Source of the DNA: Dastarcus helophoroides
Lineage: Eukaryota > Arthropoda > Insecta > Coleoptera > Bothrideridae
Direction of reading: 5' to 3'
Assembly: GCA_028583605.1 (NCBI GenBank)
Contig: CM053325.1
Coordinates: forward strand, 47,376,987-47,440,986
Length of the DNA: 64,000 bases
The translations under genes and the position numbers were made by a program. The notes under the pieces were generated by a model that worked only from the letters and a program-made list of their open reading frames with translations, was not told the origin of the DNA and searched no databases. How positions within the stretch are numbered: the stretch's first letter is position 1; each line of letters begins with the position of its first letter. Shown piece by piece: positions 63,401 through 64,000 of the stretch.

Positions 63401-64000
63401 ACTCTTTTCTCCCCCTCTTCCTCAAAAATGTTGATGAAAATGAAAATTTATATTAAACAATTCAATTTTACATTTAAACTTTTGAGAAAAAATTCGAAAT
63501 TTCGCTATAATTAGATAAAATTCGAGTTTACAGTAGGTTCTGAAACAAAATAAAATTTAAAGCATTAATTTGAAATTACAGGGCAACAGTCTTTTAATTG
63601 TAAACTCAAAAGTTATAATAAAAATCTCGATGATAAAAGCGCGATAAAAAATTAAAATTTTAAATTTCTGATCGAACTTTTAGGGAAAAAGTGAAAATTG
63701 GGATTTTGGGATGCAAACCAACAGCGGCGTTTAAAAAAAATTGCCATAATTATACAAAAATATTTTCGTCTGCTTTTTGAAATTAAAATCGTTTCTAAAA
63801 CACTAAATTGTGAGACTTAGAAAAAATATTATCGAATCTTTGAGTTTGGAATTGAAATTTTAGGAAAATGAAAAAAAAAACGCTAAATAATGAGAAAACA
63901 GTCGAAGGGATTTGGAAACTATTTAATTTGATTATAAGCAAAAAAATTCGGAATCTCAAAAATGGAACACAAATAGAAAAAAAAAGGCGCATTTTCGAAG
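63401..64000. other. Intron sequence to the window edge
   Basis: AT-rich, mostly A-rich looser repeat of the same flavour. No exon of the IKK gene recognised here. Confidence 0.4.

Noticed and set aside
1..64000. tRNA, rRNA or snRNA genes
   Set aside because: Scanned for tRNA A/B-box pairs and conserved rRNA stretches by eye; none convincing.

Overview
This is a eukaryotic, very AT-rich, intron-rich and transposon-dense window, almost certainly from an insect. The spliced genes have GT-AG introns. They are homologues of ANAPC7 (APC/C subunit 7), an IKK-alpha/beta-type kinase (Drosophila ird5) and a MESR4-like C2H2/PHD nuclear protein. The mobile-element content (mariner, hAT, piggyBac, Penelope-like, non-LTR, Ty3/gypsy-like) is typical of arthropods. 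I cannot name the species; a beetle or a similar insect with a large repeat load is plausible.

Layout. 1-1842: decayed LTR retrotransposon on the minus strand (broken gag plus one LTR). 1843-6240: AT-rich repeats. 6661-11484 (minus): single-exon coding region for a 1607-aa zinc finger/PHD protein. 12743-34889 (plus): four-exon coiled-coil protein of unknown function. Its 16.5-kb last intron holds the whole seven-exon ANAPC7 gene on the opposite strand (20968-30619). ANAPC7 intron 2 is in turn almost filled by a 4.6-kb hAT shell (25279-29876) carrying Penelope-like, LINE and piggyBac insertions. 34890-52890: intergenic graveyard with a 3-kb DNA transposon inside a foldback element, an insertion bearing a textbook hammerhead ribozyme, hAT and LINE remnants, a mariner and several Penelope-like ends. 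52900-60738 and beyond the right edge (plus): IKK gene, four coding exons visible (kinase domain, ubiquitin-like domain, start of the helical scaffold/dimerisation domain), with mobile elements in every long intron.

The most unusual feature is a dispersed, degenerate repeat (core near TTTTCAAAATTTCGACTTTT, about 20 nt period). By eye it fills roughly 19 kb, or 30 percent of the window, in about 18 blocks. Each large block keeps one strand polarity, and one whole block sits inside a hAT-type element with terminal repeats and a target-site duplication (51162-52775). The second point of interest is ribozyme-like motifs: one canonical type I hammerhead (36037-36079, minus), and a variant hammerhead-like motif in Penelope-like remnants with an eight-nucleotide CUGAAGAN core. 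One of those remnants still shows a GIY-YIG endonuclease fragment.

All coordinates, splice sites and counts were read by eye. Family names come from recognised motifs, not from a database search.
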